From: Paralichthys olivaceus
Lineage: Eukaryota; Chordata; Actinopteri; Pleuronectiformes; Paralichthyidae
Assembly: GCF_024713975.1 (NCBI RefSeq)
Contig: NC_091100.1
Location: 20,385,501 to 20,449,500, forward strand
Direction: 5' to 3'
DNA: 64,000 nucleotides
The notes below the pieces were generated by a model, which was given only the letters and a program-made list of their open reading frames with translations, was not told the origin of the DNA and did not search any database. Both the position numbers and the translations under genes were made by a program. This document shows, in pieces, positions 54,293 through 64,000 of this stretch. Each line of letters opens with the position of its first letter. Positions within the stretch are counted from its first letter, which is position 1.

Positions 54293-64000
<9,708 letters not shown>

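Overview
The window is vertebrate nuclear DNA, almost certainly from a ray-finned (percomorph-type) teleost. Genes are split by GT-AG introns, most of them short. The proteins match vertebrate families almost residue for residue, and the introns carry small inverted-repeat transposons and LINE-like 3' tails of kinds common in fish. There are no bacterial, viral or plasmid genes and no structural RNA genes that I can recognise.

Layout from left to right. (1) 818-18813, plus strand: most of a smooth-muscle myosin heavy chain gene (myh11), from the ATP-binding P-loop exon to the stop codon and poly(A) signal; the first exons lie off the left edge. Two small cassette exons look like the fish versions of the SMB (loop 1) and SM2 (short tail) alternative exons. 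(2) 21462-26400, minus strand: nde1, a LIS1/dynein adaptor, convergent with myh11. (3) 26512-28950: a 31-bp minisatellite and a larger tandem/direct repeat. (4) 29165-33223, minus strand: a complete pannexin-1 channel gene. (5) 34785-52150, plus strand: marf1, an oocyte RNA regulator with a NYN nuclease, two RRMs and eight LOTUS domains, head to head with panx1. (6) 54293-60793 and probably beyond the right edge, minus strand: bmerb1 (C16orf45 family), convergent with marf1.

The order myh11-nde1-marf1-bmerb1 is that of human 16p13.11, which supports the gene identities. The pannexin gene inside this block is not at that place in human. The five genes do not form a pathway; the grouping is conserved synteny.

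All exon coordinates were derived by hand from reading frame, splice consensus and agreement with remembered family sequences. Coding phases were checked across every junction and all close. UTR ends, promoters and repeat-family names are less certain. The points most worth checking are the SM2-like and SMB-like exons of myh11, the pannexin insertion with its kept caspase site and short tail, the overlapping uORF of marf1, and several repeat families present in two or three copies.
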